NCBI RefSeq assembly: GCF_015711015.1 | Contig: NZ_CP064653.1 | Location: forward strand, 1,612,001 to 1,676,000 | DNA length: 64,000 nucleotides | Direction: 5' to 3' | Origin: Methylomonas sp. LL1 | Lineage (GTDB): Bacteria > Pseudomonadota > Gammaproteobacteria > Methylococcales > Methylomonadaceae | Shown: piece after piece, positions 28,854 to 38,771 of the stretch | Position numbering within the stretch: the stretch's first letter is position 1 | Layout of the letters: every line of letters starts with the position of its first letter | The notes under the pieces: generated by a model | Seen by the model: the letters and a program-made list of their open reading frames with translations, nothing else | Told to the model about the DNA's origin: nothing | Database searches by the model: none | Made by a program: the position numbers and the translations under genes

Positions 28854-31800
28854 CGTTTTCCGGTTTGTTCATCCAGCGACCGGTGGCCACCACACTGCTG
28901 ACCATTGCCATCGCGCTGGCCGGCCTGCTGGCTTTCGGCCGCCTGCCGGTAGCGGCGTTGCCGCAAGTCGATTTTCCAACCCTCAGCGTCTCGGCCCAAT
29001 TACCGGGCGCCAGCCCGGAGACTATGGCGGCAACAGTGGCGACACCGTTGGAACGGGCATTAGGCCGTATCGCCGGCATTACCGAAATGACCTCCAGCAG
29101 TTCGCTCGGCAACACTCGCATTACTCTGCAATTCGACCTAAACCGGGATATCAATGGTGCCGCCCGCGACGTGCAGGCGGCTATCAATGCCGCATCGAGC
29201 CTATTGCCAAGCAACATGCCCAGCCGCCCCAACTACCGGCGCGAAAATCCGTCCGATTCGCCCATCATGATTCTGTCTTTAACCTCCGACACGGTCAGTC
29301 ACGGACGCTTGTATGACTTGGCTTCGACGATTTTGGCCCAAAAATTTTCGCAGGTCCCCGGTGTCGGCCAGGTGCAGATCGGCGGCGGCGCCTTGCCGGC
29401 GGTGCGGGTGGAACTGAATCCGAATGCATTGCATCACTACGGCATAGGACTGGAAGATGTGCGTAACACCATCAACCAGACCAACGTCACCCGCCCCAAG
29501 GGTGCGTTGGAGAGCAACGGACAACGCTGGCAGATCCAGGCTAACGATCAAGCGCGCAAGGCCGAGGATTATCTGCCGCTGATCGTCAGTTATCGAAACG
29601 GGGCAGCGGTCCGTATCGCCGATTTGGGGAACGCGATCGATTCGGTCGAGGATTTACGCAATACCGGCCTGAAAAACGATAAACCGGCAATATTGCTGAT
29701 CATACGCAAGCAGCCAACCGCCAACGTCATCGAAACAATCGATCAACTCAAGGCACTGTTGCCCAGCTTAAGCACCAATCTGCCCGGCGATGTCGAACTA
29801 TCGGTGGCGTCGGACCGCTCGATGACCATCCGCACCTCCATAGCGGAGGTCGAACATGCCTTGCTCCTGGCCGTTGGCCTAGTGATGCTGGTGGTACTGC
29901 TGTTCCTGCGCAGTCCACGCTCGACCCTGATCCCGATTGTGGCGGTGCCGGTTTCGCTGCTCGGCGCCTGCGGAGTCATCTATGTCTGCGGTTATAGCCT
30001 GAACAATCTGACTTTGATGGCGCTGACCATCTCCACCGGTTTTGTAGTCGACGATGCGATCGTGGTACTGGAAAATGCCAGCCGCCATATCGAAAAAGGC
30101 CTCTCGCCATTCAAGGCCTCCTTGCTGGCGGTTGGCGAAGTTGGGTTTACCGTACTGGCGATGAGCCTGTCGCTGATTGCGGTTTTTGTCCCGATATTGC
30201 TGATGGGCGGCGTGGTGGGACGCTTGTTTCGCGAATTCGCCGTCACCCTGTCCGCCGCCGTGTTGGTGTCCTTGCTGATTTCGTTGACGACTACGCCGAT
30301 GCTCTGTTCACGTTGGCTGAGCAAACAAAACCAGGCTCATGGCTCTGCGTACCGTTGCATCGGCAATCTTTTCGACCGAATCCAGCTGCTTTACCAGCGC
30401 TCACTGGCCAAAGCCTTGCAACACAGCCGGGTAATGTTACTGATCTTGTTGGCGACCATCGGCTTTAATGTCTATTTGTATAGCGTGATTGATAAAGGTT
30501 TTTTCCCGACCCAGGATGGCGGCAGACTGATGGGCGACATCCAGACCGATCAAGGCGCCTCGTTCGCGGCCGTACAGCGCAAGTTGTTCGAATTTTCCAG
30601 CCTGATTCAGCAGGATCCGGCGGTGGATAATGTAGTTGGTTTTGCCGGCGGCGACCGGAGCGGTGCCAGCATGTTCATCAACCTGAAACCCCATCAACAG
30701 CGCGATAGCATAGAACAAGTCCAAGACCGGCTCAGAAAACGCCTGGACCGGATTCCCGGCGCCAAGTTACGTCTGTTTCCGTCTCAAGAATTACGTATCG
30801 GCGGCCGCTCTTCGGGCGGGCTGTTCGAATACGCCCTACAAAGCGATGATCTTGGCTTACTGCGGGAATGGACTCCCAAGGTGGTCAATGCCTTATCGAA
30901 ACTGCCGGATTTGAAGGACGCAAATACTAACCAACAGGACAAGGGCCAGCAAATCAGCCTGCAAGTCGATCGCGAACTGGCGACCCGTTACGGCGTCAGT
31001 CAGGCCATGATCGACGCCAGCCTCAACGACGCCTTCGGCCAACGTCAGGTGTCGGTGATCTACAATCCGCTGAATCAATACCGGGTGGTGATGGAATTGG
31101 CGCCGGAATACTGGCAAAGTCCGGAAGCCTTACAACAACTTTATATCAATGTCCCCGATCAACCTAACACGACCGGCACGCCATCGGTACCGAGCCAAGT
31201 ACCGTTGTCCGGCATCGCCCGGTTTGCGCCCACCAATACCGCGCTGACCGTCAATCATCAAGGACAATTCGCCGCCACCACCGTGTCGTTTAATCTGGCC
31301 CCCGGCTCTTCCTTGTCGCAGGCCACCGAATCGATTGAGCGGACCCTGCGCGAAATTGGGGTTCCGGCTTCGATTCAAGGCAGTTTTCAAGGCTCGGCCA
31401 AGGCTTTTCAGGAATCCTTGCGTAATCAGCCCTGGCTGATTTTAGCGGCCTTATTGAGCATCTATATCGTGCTGGGCATCTTGTACGAAAGCTATATCCA
31501 CCCGCTGACCATTCTTTCCACGCTGCCGTCGGCCGGTGTAGGCGCTCTACTGGCCTTGATGGCTTGCAAAACCGAATTCAGCATCATCGCCCTGATTGGC
31601 GTGATTCTGCTGATCGGCATCGTCAAGAAAAACGCCATCATGATGATAGATTTTGCCCTGCAACTGGAACGCCAACAAGGGCTCAATTCGCGGGATTCGA
31701 TCTTTCAAGCCTGCTCGCTACGCTTTAGGCCAATCATGATGACCACCTTTGCCGCGCTGTTCGGGGCCTTGCCGCTGGCTATCGGTAGCGGCTACGGCGC

Positions 31801-31975
31801 GGAACTGCGTCAACCGCTGGGGATTGCCATCGTCGGCGGCCTATTATTCAGTCAACTGCTGACCCTGTACACCACGCCCGTGGTTTATCTGTATCTGGAC
31901 CGCCTGCGGCTGTGGAACCTGCGCCGCAAAACCGGCATCACGGCCGCTTCCGCTTCCGCTTCCCCCATTGTTTAA
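28850..31975 (+). CDS. mdtC: RND efflux transporter MdtC-like subunit
   Basis: A 1041-residue RND transporter closely related in layout to its neighbour: [19 protein letters not shown] at the N-terminus, [16 protein letters not shown] in helix 4, and [14 protein letters not shown]. It differs clearly in the periplasmic loops, as expected for the second partner of an MdtBC heterotrimer. It overlaps mdtB by four bases and ends 13 bases before the outer-membrane factor gene. Confidence 0.92.
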   Translation: MTFSGLFIQRPVATTLLTIAIALAGLLAFGRLPVAALPQVDFPTLSVSAQLPGASPETMAATVATPLERALGRIAGITEMTSSSSLGNTRITLQFDLNRDINGAARDVQAAINAASSLLPSNMPSRPNYRRENPSDSPIMILSLTSDTVSHGRLYDLASTILAQKFSQVPGVGQVQIGGGALPAVRVELNPNALHHYGIGLEDVRNTINQTNVTRPKGALESNGQRWQIQANDQARKAEDYLPLIVSYRNGAAVRIADLGNAIDSVEDLRNTGLKNDKPAILLIIRKQPTANVIETIDQLKALLPSLSTNLPGDVELSVASDRSMTIRTSIAEVEHALLLAVGLVMLVVLLFLRSPRSTLIPIVAVPVSLLGACGVIYVCGYSLNNLTLMALTISTGFVVDDAIVVLENASRHIEKGLSPFKASLLAVGEVGFTVLAMSLSLIAVFVPILLMGGVVGRLFREFAVTLSAAVLVSLLISLTTTPMLCSRWLSKQNQAHGSAYRCIGNLFDRIQLLYQRSLAKALQHSRVMLLILLATIGFNVYLYSVIDKGFFPTQDGGRLMGDIQTDQGASFAAVQRKLFEFSSLIQQDPAVDNVVGFAGGDRSGASMFINLKPHQQRDSIEQVQDRLRKRLDRIPGAKLRLFPSQELRIGGRSSGGLFEYALQSDDLGLLREWTPKVVNALSKLPDLKDANTNQQDKGQQISLQVDRELATRYGVSQAMIDASLNDAFGQRQVSVIYNPLNQYRVVMELAPEYWQSPEALQQLYINVPDQPNTTGTPSVPSQVPLSGIARFAPTNTALTVNHQGQFAATTVSFNLAPGSSLSQATESIERTLREIGVPASIQGSFQGSAKAFQESLRNQPWLILAALLSIYIVLGILYESYIHPLTILSTLPSAGVGALLALMACKTEFSIIALIGVILLIGIVKKNAIMMIDFALQLERQQGLNSRDSIFQACSLRFRPIMMTTFAALFGALPLAIGSGYGAELRQPLGIAIVGGLLFSQLLTLYTTPVVYLYLDRLRLWNLRRKTGITAASASASPIV

Positions 31976-31988
31976 CCTTGAGACTTGC

Positions 31989-33467
31989 ATGCGTTTTCGC
32001 CCGAACCAACCCGTTCTGTCCCTATTGATCTCTGTCATGCTGACCGGCTGCACGGTGGGCCCGGACTATGTTCGCCCGCAAGCCCCGATACCCGAAGAAT
32101 TCAAGGAACTCAAGGGGTGGAAACCGGCGCAGCCGCGTGACGATTCATTATCCGTCGGCTGGTGGCAAATATTCGACGACCCGCGGCTACATGCGCTGGT
32201 GGAACAAGTCGCGACTGCCAATCAATCGATTTTGCAAGCCGAGGCTCAATACCGGCAAGCACAACATCTGGTACAGGGCGCGCAAGCGGCTTATTTGCCG
32301 ATCATCAATACCAGCCTTACGGCTAGCCGGTTCCAGGCCGCCACCGGCCAAAACGTGGCGGTGACCGGCGTGCGGAATTTGTTCGGCCAGGCCTTGGGCA
32401 TCGCCTGGGAGCCGGATTTATGGGGCGGCGTCAGCAGGCAAGTCGAAGCCAATACCGGCAACGCCCAAGCCAGCGCCGCCACCGTGCAAGCCATGAGACT
32501 GTCGCTTCAGGCGTTATTGGTGGACAACTATTTCCAGATACGGGTACTGGATGCACAAAAAGCAGTATTGGATGAGACCGTCAAGGCTTACGACAAAACC
32601 CTGACCATCACCCGCAATCGTTATGCGGTTGGCGTGCTGGCCAAAACCGATGTTGTCCAAGCGGAATCGCAATTGGAAACCGTCCGCGCCCAAGCCATCG
32701 ATTTGGGGGTTCAGCGCGCCAAGCTGGAACACGCTATTGCCGTGCTGATCGGTAAGCCGCCGGCCGAGTTGTCGATTACCGCGGAATCGTTTAGCGTGGA
32801 ACCGCCGGCCATTCCAATCAGTCTGCCCTCGGAATTACTGGAACGCAGACCCGACATCGCCGCGGCCGAACGCAAAATGGCCGCCGCCAACGCTCAGATC
32901 GGTGTCGCCAAGGCCGCTTATTTTCCGACCCTGAACCTGGCGGCGACCAACGGCTTCCAGTCGACAACCGCCGATACATTGTTCACCATGGCTCGCCGCT
33001 ATTGGGCGCTGGGACCCGCCGGAGCGGCGCTTACGTTGTTTGACGGTGGCGCGAAAAACGCCCAGTACAAACAGGCCATCGATGCCTACGACGCCAGTGT
33101 TGCGGCTTATCGGCAAACGCTGCTGAACGGGTTTCAGGAGGTCGAGGATAATCTAGCCGCGACACGGATTCTGGATCAGGAAAAACAGGTGCGCGACAAG
33201 GCGGTCGCCGCCGCGAAACAGGCACTCGCTTTGACGATGAACCAGTATCAAGCCGGCACGGCCGATTATCTGAATGTGATGGCCTCGCAAACCGTGGCAC
33301 TGAACAACCAGCTGGCTGCCGCGCAGTTGCAGGGCCAGCGCTTTAGTGCCTCGGTGCAACTGATCAAGGCCCTGGGCGGTGGCTGGCGGGAAAGCCAATT
33401 ACCCACCCCGGAACAAGCCGATGGCGAAACCCAATGGACGGATTATTTAATCTTTCCGGTAGAGTAA
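31989..33467 (+). CDS. Outer-membrane efflux lipoprotein, NodT family
   Basis: A 492-residue TolC-type outer-membrane channel from the ATG at 31989. The upstream in-frame start is rejected because this one gives a proper lipoprotein signal (LLISVMLTGC, Cys about 20). Typical markers are GPDYVRP after the lipobox, WWQIFDDPRLHALVEQ, and two outer-membrane efflux repeats with ERRPDIAAAERKMAAAN. It completes the tripartite pump encoded just upstream and is the last gene of the operon. Confidence 0.9.
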   Translation: MRFRPNQPVLSLLISVMLTGCTVGPDYVRPQAPIPEEFKELKGWKPAQPRDDSLSVGWWQIFDDPRLHALVEQVATANQSILQAEAQYRQAQHLVQGAQAAYLPIINTSLTASRFQAATGQNVAVTGVRNLFGQALGIAWEPDLWGGVSRQVEANTGNAQASAATVQAMRLSLQALLVDNYFQIRVLDAQKAVLDETVKAYDKTLTITRNRYAVGVLAKTDVVQAESQLETVRAQAIDLGVQRAKLEHAIAVLIGKPPAELSITAESFSVEPPAIPISLPSELLERRPDIAAAERKMAAANAQIGVAKAAYFPTLNLAATNGFQSTTADTLFTMARRYWALGPAGAALTLFDGGAKNAQYKQAIDAYDASVAAYRQTLLNGFQEVEDNLAATRILDQEKQVRDKAVAAAKQALALTMNQYQAGTADYLNVMASQTVALNNQLAAAQLQGQRFSASVQLIKALGGGWRESQLPTPEQADGETQWTDYLIFPVE

Positions 33468-33496
33468 TCGTCAGCCGTTCCGTTCGGGCCGGGTTA

Positions 33497-33632
33497 CTGT
33501 GAAAGTAAAAATTGGGCGGGCGCGATTGCTTGTTGGGCAGGCGTCGGCAGCAAGGATGCCGAGCCTTGATGAGCGTTAGATTGAATCACTCGCAACTGCT
33601 GACTCAGCAACAGCTTAGAAGCAATCGCCCCG
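33497..33632. repeat. Dispersed palindromic repeat, copy B
   Basis: It shares TACTGTGAAAGTAAAAA and the block TTGCTTGTTGGGCAGGCGTC with copy A at 15233. The inverted arms are GCGATTGCTT (33522-33531) and AAGCAATCGC (33619-33628). Relative to copy A one base pair in the stem has changed on both sides (G-C to A-T), so pairing is kept. The 78-codon ORF across it is not a gene. Confidence 0.78.
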
Positions 33633-33836
33633 TGAAACTGATGCTCTACAAACAGCTTCGCTCGTCCCCACCCTGGTGACTCGACGCACTCATCTTCTTT
33701 CCCGCCGGCCCGCCACATTTGCCGCAACAATAATCACATATAAAACAATTACCTACGCACGCACCCCAAAAGCATCGCCTCGAACCAGACCACTTTCAAC
33801 ATCCCTGGCACGACTCGTGCACTACCTATGATGCTT

Positions 33837-33937
33837 GGTGCTAAATAAACCGTGCCGACGGCGTGAGTGGAACGTCCCGGTATTGTTTATCAAATTTCGC
33901 GAGTGGAAAACTTGATAAGCAAGGTTTATTTGGCACC
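33837..33937. repeat. Nested imperfect inverted repeat upstream of tonB
   Basis: Outer arms GGTGCTAAATAAACC (33837-33851) and GGTTTATTTGGCACC (33923-33937) pair at 14 of 15 positions. Inside, GTTTATCAAATTT can pair with AAACTTGATAAGC. It lies about 100 bases before tonB, has no T run and could be a MITE or a structured leader. The rest of 33633-34035 shows nothing else. Confidence 0.65.
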
Positions 33938-34035
33938 GCTCCAACAATGCTCAGCCATCAAACGATCGGGTTAAAAACCATCGTATCAACTGAGCGAGAC
34001 GTTACGCGATTTCATTGACAACGAGGAATATCGTC

Positions 34036-34854
34036 ATGAGCAGCCCTGTAGCCACACTATCTAAATTCGAGCCAACCCGGGATTTTCTGGACTGGGAACC
34101 CGCTGTCTCGCCCAATCGAAAAGCTTCGTTTCAGTCAGTTCCGGATAAGTTGCTCGCGGCAAGCAGCAACATCCCCTTGGGAAATTTCAAGTACACCAGC
34201 GACAACCATGACCGCAAGTTAAGCGATTATTTGTTTTTGGGCGTGCTGTCGTTTCTGGTTCATACCACGGTTGTCGATCAGTTCGACCACATTGCCCTGG
34301 AACAGGAAATCATCGAACCGGCCAAACCGTTGCCCCAGGTACAAATATCCCTATCCAGGCCGCAGCCCAAACCGGTTGCGCCACCTCCTCCGCTGGCAAA
34401 ACCCAAGCCGCCGGTACAAAAAGCCGTGCCGTTGAAACCACAAAAACCCAAGCCGGTTCAAAAAGTGGTTGAAGAAGTTCCGACTCCCGCGCCAATGCCT
34501 GTTATAGACAATGCGCCGGCGGTATCGGCACCGGCGCCCGCCGCGCCTCCCGCGCCGGTGGTGGAAGAGAAAGTCACCGCCCCATCGGCCGGCGCCGATT
34601 ATCTGAACAACCCAGCCCCCGAATATCCCGAAATCGCGATGGATAGAGGCTGGGAAGGCAAAGTGCTGATGAAGGTACATGTTCAACCCGACGGCCGCCC
34701 CGATAGTGTCAGCGTTATCAAGTCCAGCGGCCAAAAAGTGCTGGACGACGCCGCGGTCAAAACCGTTAACAAATGGTCCTTTGTGCCGGCTAAACGCGGC
34801 GATACGCCAATAGCCGGCTGGGTGACCGTTCCCATTACTTTTAACTTATCTTGA
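34036..34854 (+). CDS. tonB: Energy transducer TonB
   Basis: A 272-residue protein from the ATG at 34036 (GAGGAA upstream; an in-frame ATG seven codons earlier lacks one). About 75 residues precede the weak membrane segment (LFLGVLSFLVHTTVV), longer than usual. Then comes a Pro/Lys-rich periplasmic spacer (PKPVAPPPPLAKPKPP...) and a C-terminal TonB domain (YPEIAMDRGWEGKVLMKVHVQPDG, KWSFVPAKRG). It couples the proton gradient to outer-membrane receptors, several of which lie at 8.7-22.2 kb. Followed by exbB and exbD. Confidence 0.9.
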   Translation: MSSPVATLSKFEPTRDFLDWEPAVSPNRKASFQSVPDKLLAASSNIPLGNFKYTSDNHDRKLSDYLFLGVLSFLVHTTVVDQFDHIALEQEIIEPAKPLPQVQISLSRPQPKPVAPPPPLAKPKPPVQKAVPLKPQKPKPVQKVVEEVPTPAPMPVIDNAPAVSAPAPAAPPAPVVEEKVTAPSAGADYLNNPAPEYPEIAMDRGWEGKVLMKVHVQPDGRPDSVSVIKSSGQKVLDDAAVKTVNKWSFVPAKRGDTPIAGWVTVPITFNLS

Positions 34855-34863
34855 GGTATAAAC

Positions 34864-35637
34864 ATGTCTGATATTGCAACCAGTGTCATCGTCGATGGCA
34901 CGCTCAACACCCTGATTGGCGCCTCCATCGTCACCTGGTCCTTGATCCTGATCAAGGGCATCCAGCATCTGAGGATTTCCTATCACAACCGGAGTTTTAG
35001 CAAACGGTTCTGGGGCGCGCCGAACATTCAAGCCGCCGCCCGTTTGGAAGATCAGCAGGGACCGGCCGCGCGCGTTGCCGGCATCGGTTTCGATACCCTG
35101 ATTGAAACCGATAGCGGCGCCACCACCCACGACCTGGAACACACCTGGGACAGACAAGAGCTGCTAGACCGCAGATTGCGCCAGCAAATGCAAAAGGAAC
35201 GCGGCTCGTTGGAAAGCGGTTTGGCGGTATTGGCTACTATCGGCAGCATCTCGCCGTTCGTGGGTTTGTTCGGTACGGTGTGGGGCATCATGGGCGCCTT
35301 GACCAATATCAGCAAGACCGGTTCCGCCAGCCTGGAAGTGGTCGCCGGCCCGATCGGCGAAGCCCTGATTGCTACCGCCGTGGGTATTGCGGTGGCGGTT
35401 CCGGCGGTGGTCGGCTACAACTTTTTCATTCGCCGCAATAAAGTAGTCTGGGCGTTTCTGGATGACTTTGCCATCGACTTTGTGCATTTGGCGCTGAAAA
35501 GCTCATTCCTGATCTCGCGCCAGGAAGGCAAGCAGTCGCCCGCGGCCGCGCGCTTGAGCGAAATCAACGGCGGCAAAAAGCCCGCGATTAAAGACAGCCA
35601 CGATGAATTTTCATCCGCGAAGGAGGCGCACGCTTAA
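34864..35637 (+). CDS. exbB: Biopolymer transport protein ExbB (MotA/TolQ/ExbB family)
   Basis: A 257-residue inner-membrane proton-channel subunit. It has an N-terminal helix (LNTLIGASIVTWSLILIKGI), a cytoplasmic loop, and the conserved MotA/TolQ/ExbB region LAVLATIGSISPFVGLFGTVWGIMGAL with GEALIATAVGIAVAVPAVVGYNFF. GAGGT precedes its start. It forms the energising complex with ExbD and TonB. Its stop overlaps the exbD start (TAATG). Confidence 0.92.
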   Translation: MSDIATSVIVDGTLNTLIGASIVTWSLILIKGIQHLRISYHNRSFSKRFWGAPNIQAAARLEDQQGPAARVAGIGFDTLIETDSGATTHDLEHTWDRQELLDRRLRQQMQKERGSLESGLAVLATIGSISPFVGLFGTVWGIMGALTNISKTGSASLEVVAGPIGEALIATAVGIAVAVPAVVGYNFFIRRNKVVWAFLDDFAIDFVHLALKSSFLISRQEGKQSPAAARLSEINGGKKPAIKDSHDEFSSAKEAHA

Positions 35638-36047
35638 TGGCATTCAATACTAAGGAAGATGGCGGCGACGACGTGATGGGCGAGATCAATGTAACGCCGC
35701 TAGTGGACGTCATGTTGGTGTTGTTGGTGGTATTCATCGTGACCGCTCCGTTATTGACCAACGCGGTTCATGTCAACTTGCCGAAAACCGCCGAAACCGC
35801 GCCGCCAGAGGAGAAAGCCGCCGTTTACCTAAGCGTCGACGCGCAAGGCAAGATTTTCATCGATAAGCAGGAAATTGCGGTCGAGGCGGTCGAAAACGAA
35901 TTGAAAAACCGCAAGGCCGCCGACCCTGAGCTGGCCTTGAATCTGAACGCGGACGATGCGGTGCGATACGGTATCGTCGCCAAGGTCATGTCATCGATCG
36001 AACGCGCCGGCGTAACCAAACTGGCGGTGCTGACCGCGCCGCAATAA
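35637..36047 (+). CDS. exbD: Biopolymer transport protein ExbD
   Basis: A 136-residue single-pass protein: GEINVTPLVDVMLVLLVVFIVTAP contains the membrane-embedded Asp of the proton path. A periplasmic domain follows (DAQGKIFIDKQEIAVE, YGIVAKVMSSIERAGV). AAGGAGG lies upstream and the start overlaps the exbB stop, so translation is coupled. It completes the TonB-ExbB-ExbD complex. Confidence 0.93.
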   Translation: MAFNTKEDGGDDVMGEINVTPLVDVMLVLLVVFIVTAPLLTNAVHVNLPKTAETAPPEEKAAVYLSVDAQGKIFIDKQEIAVEAVENELKNRKAADPELALNLNADDAVRYGIVAKVMSSIERAGVTKLAVLTAPQ

Positions 36048-36148
36048 CTCAACGCATCAATCTCTCCCCATTGCCGCCGAAAGTTTCCCAAACACGGCGC
36101 AACGGGGAATAACCCGCTATCCATTTTTCTATCCTAAGGAGTACCACA

Positions 36149-37114
36149 ATGCCTTCAAAAACCTGGCAACACCGTCTATTGCCGTTAGTTGCCGCCATCG
36201 GCCTGCTGTCCAATGTACAAGCCGCCGAAGACCTGACGCCGGCGATTCCGGGCGTGGCCGACGCCGGCAGCAAGATCGAATTTATCAAGGACGGTTTCGA
36301 CGGCACGGAAGGCCCGATCGGCCTGCCCGACGGCAGCGCCCTGTTCACTGAAACCAAAGCCAACCGTATTACCCGGATTGGGCCGGACAACAGCATCTCG
36401 ACCTTTCTGGAAAACACCAACGGTGCGAACGGTTTGGCGTTCACGCCGTCCGGCGAGCTGGTAGCGGTACAGAACCTCAATCCTAGAGTCGGCGTTATTT
36501 TTCCGGCCGGCAAGGAAAAAACCCTGGCCGACAAATTCGAAGGGACGGTTTTCCAACGGCCCAACGATTTGGTCCTGGCTCAAAACGGCAATATTTATTT
36601 TAGCGACATCGGCACTCGTTCGACGCCGGAAAATCCCAATCCGCCAGTCTCGAAACCGGGGGTTTTTCATATCAGTCCGGCCGGCACCTTGAAACGGGTC
36701 GCCGCCGACATTGAAAGACCGAATGGCGTCCAACTCAGCACCGACGAAAAAACCCTGTATGTCGCCAATACCGCCGGTGAACATATTCTGGCCTACGACA
36801 TCGGCGCCGATGGCTCTATCGGCAACAAACGCAATTTTGCCCAACTGAAAGGCTGGAGCCGATCTGAAAACGGCTGGTCCAGCGGTGCCGACGGCTTGGC
36901 GGTCGATGCGGAAAACCGCCTGTATGTGGCCTCGAACTCCGGCGTGGAGGTTTTTGACGCTAAAGGCCAGGCGCTCGGCGTGATTCCGCTGCCGAAAAAA
37001 CCACAGAATCTGGCCTTTGCCGGCCAGGACAAGAAAACCTTGTTCGTGGTTGGGCGCGGCGCGGCCTACAAAATTGCCCTGAAAACTCCGGGCTATGCGG
37101 GACGGGCAAAATAA
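36149..37114 (+). CDS. Exported SMP-30/gluconolactonase-like protein
   Basis: A 321-residue protein with a signal peptide (ending NVQAAED) and a six-bladed propeller of the SMP-30 family. Motifs include TEGPIGLPDGSALFTE, GANGLAFTPSGELVAVQ, QRPNDLVLAQNGNIYFSD and ERPNGVQLSTDEKTLYV; the Glu, Asn and Asp residues are the usual metal ligands. It would act in the periplasm as a metal-dependent lactonase or esterase. AAGGAG precedes the ATG. It lies 101 bases after exbD in the same direction. Confidence 0.85.
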   Translation: MPSKTWQHRLLPLVAAIGLLSNVQAAEDLTPAIPGVADAGSKIEFIKDGFDGTEGPIGLPDGSALFTETKANRITRIGPDNSISTFLENTNGANGLAFTPSGELVAVQNLNPRVGVIFPAGKEKTLADKFEGTVFQRPNDLVLAQNGNIYFSDIGTRSTPENPNPPVSKPGVFHISPAGTLKRVAADIERPNGVQLSTDEKTLYVANTAGEHILAYDIGADGSIGNKRNFAQLKGWSRSENGWSSGADGLAVDAENRLYVASNSGVEVFDAKGQALGVIPLPKKPQNLAFAGQDKKTLFVVGRGAAYKIALKTPGYAGRAK

Positions 37115-37159
37115 ATCCTACTTTCTAATCGCCAACCGAATACATTCAAGGAGCTATTC

Positions 37160-38053
37160 ATGGCACGCAAAACGGCGGATGACTTTCATCCGGAAACATT
37201 GCAAATTTTCGACAAATACGTCCACGGCGACATTTCACGGCGAGATTTCTTATCTTCGATTCCTAAATACGCGTTGCTCGGACTTAGCGCGGAAGCCTTG
37301 TTGGAGGCTTTGAATCCTAACTTTGCCGAAGCCCAGCAAATCAACGGTAACGACCCGCGCATCACAGCCCGCTATGTGGAATATCCCTCCCCCCAAGGCA
37401 ACGGCAGGATACGCGGCTATCTGGTGCAGCCGGCAAAATTCAGCGGCAAACTGCCGACGGTATTGGTCATTCACGAAAACCGGGGCCTGAACCCACACAT
37501 CGAAGACATTGCTAGACGCTTGGCCTTGGAAAACTTCATTGCCTTTGCCCCGGATGCTCTATTCACATTGGGCGGTTATCCGGGGGACGAAGATAAGGCC
37601 CGAGAATTGTTTCAAAAACTGGATAAAAACAAAACCCAGGCCGATTTTCTTGCGGCGGCACAAGCCTTGAAACACTTGCCCGCCGGTAACGGTAAAGTGG
37701 GAGCGGTAGGCTTTTGCTACGGCGGCGGCATTGTGAACTACCTGGCAACCAAAATTCCCGACCTGGCTGCGGCAGTCCCTTTTTACGGCGGCCAACCGCC
37801 CGTCGAAACGGTCGCCAATATCAAGGCTCCATTATTGATTCATTATGCCGGTACCGATGATCGTATCAACGCCGGCTGGCCGGCTTATGAAGCCGCTCTA
37901 CAAAAAGCCGGCGTCAATTACGAGGCCCACATCTATCCTGGCGTGCAACACGGTTTCAACAACGACACCACGCCACGCTACGACGCCGCCACCGCGAAAC
38001 TGGCCTGGGATCGCAGCGTCGGCTTTTTTAACGTCTACCTGCGCAATAATTAA
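37160..38053 (+). CDS. Dienelactone-hydrolase family protein with Tat-like leader
   Basis: A 297-residue alpha/beta-hydrolase. The N-terminus has SRRDFLSSIPKYALLGL, a twin-arginine-type signal. The body shows the nucleophile elbow GFCYGGG (Cys nucleophile, as in dienelactone hydrolases), the Asp region YAGTDDRINAGW and the catalytic His in GVQHGFNND. It probably hydrolyses lactones or esters in the periplasm. Next to the SMP-30 lactonase gene it suggests processing of a small organic compound. AAGGAGC lies upstream; the stop abuts the next gene's ATG. Confidence 0.85.
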   Translation: MARKTADDFHPETLQIFDKYVHGDISRRDFLSSIPKYALLGLSAEALLEALNPNFAEAQQINGNDPRITARYVEYPSPQGNGRIRGYLVQPAKFSGKLPTVLVIHENRGLNPHIEDIARRLALENFIAFAPDALFTLGGYPGDEDKARELFQKLDKNKTQADFLAAAQALKHLPAGNGKVGAVGFCYGGGIVNYLATKIPDLAAAVPFYGGQPPVETVANIKAPLLIHYAGTDDRINAGWPAYEAALQKAGVNYEAHIYPGVQHGFNNDTTPRYDAATAKLAWDRSVGFFNVYLRNN

Positions 38054-38725
38054 ATGGCTGGAAAAGATATGACAACATCGATTCCGGTGTGGGACTGGCC
38101 GTTGCGCCTGTTTCATTGGTTGCTGGCCTTAGCGGTTACCGGCGCTTACCTCACCGGCAGCCTGGGCGGCTCGTTGACGGATTGGCATAACCACTTCGGC
38201 AAATTAACCGTCGGCCTGTTAGTGTTCAGGTTGATCTGGGGGTTTGCCGGCAATAGTCATGCCCGATTCGCCAATTTTCTGCCAACGCCGGCCAACATTT
38301 CCCGCTACCTCAACGGCGAATGGCGGGAACATGGACACAATCCGCTCGGCGCCATGGCGGTTTTCACGATACTGATGTTATTGACCACCTTGGCGCTAAC
38401 AGGCCTGTTTGCCAACGACGACATCGGCTTCGAAGGTCCACTATATGCGTTGGTCGACAAGGCATTCAGCGACAAATTGAGCGGTTGGCACGATAGCCTA
38501 GTGACTCCGTTGCTGATTCTGCTGGGTCTACACCTTAGCGCGATTAGCTTCTACCATTTTGCCAAGGGCATCGATCTGATCAAGCCGATGTTGACCGGCA
38601 ACAAACAGGTCAACCACCAAACCCCGCCGCAGGTATCCGTTCAAGGTGCCGACGGGCTAACCATACTCGGCGCTCTGGTTCTTCCCGTGTTACTGACCGC
38701 GCTGATCTGGCATGGCGCCGGCTAA
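38054..38725 (+). CDS. Cytochrome b561-like membrane protein
   Basis: A 223-residue protein with four helices and the usual heme-ligand histidines: PLRLFHWLLALAV, HFGKLTVGLLVFRLIWGF, and LILLGLHLSAISFYHFAKG. Such proteins pass electrons between a soluble cytochrome c and the quinone pool or other acceptors. Its ATG directly follows the preceding stop, and the cytochrome c' gene follows. An internal ATG five codons in is an alternative start. Confidence 0.85.
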   Translation: MAGKDMTTSIPVWDWPLRLFHWLLALAVTGAYLTGSLGGSLTDWHNHFGKLTVGLLVFRLIWGFAGNSHARFANFLPTPANISRYLNGEWREHGHNPLGAMAVFTILMLLTTLALTGLFANDDIGFEGPLYALVDKAFSDKLSGWHDSLVTPLLILLGLHLSAISFYHFAKGIDLIKPMLTGNKQVNHQTPPQVSVQGADGLTILGALVLPVLLTALIWHGAG

Positions 38726-38771
38726 ACACCTCATCCACATTTCGGATTTTTCAACCAAAGGAGATATACGC

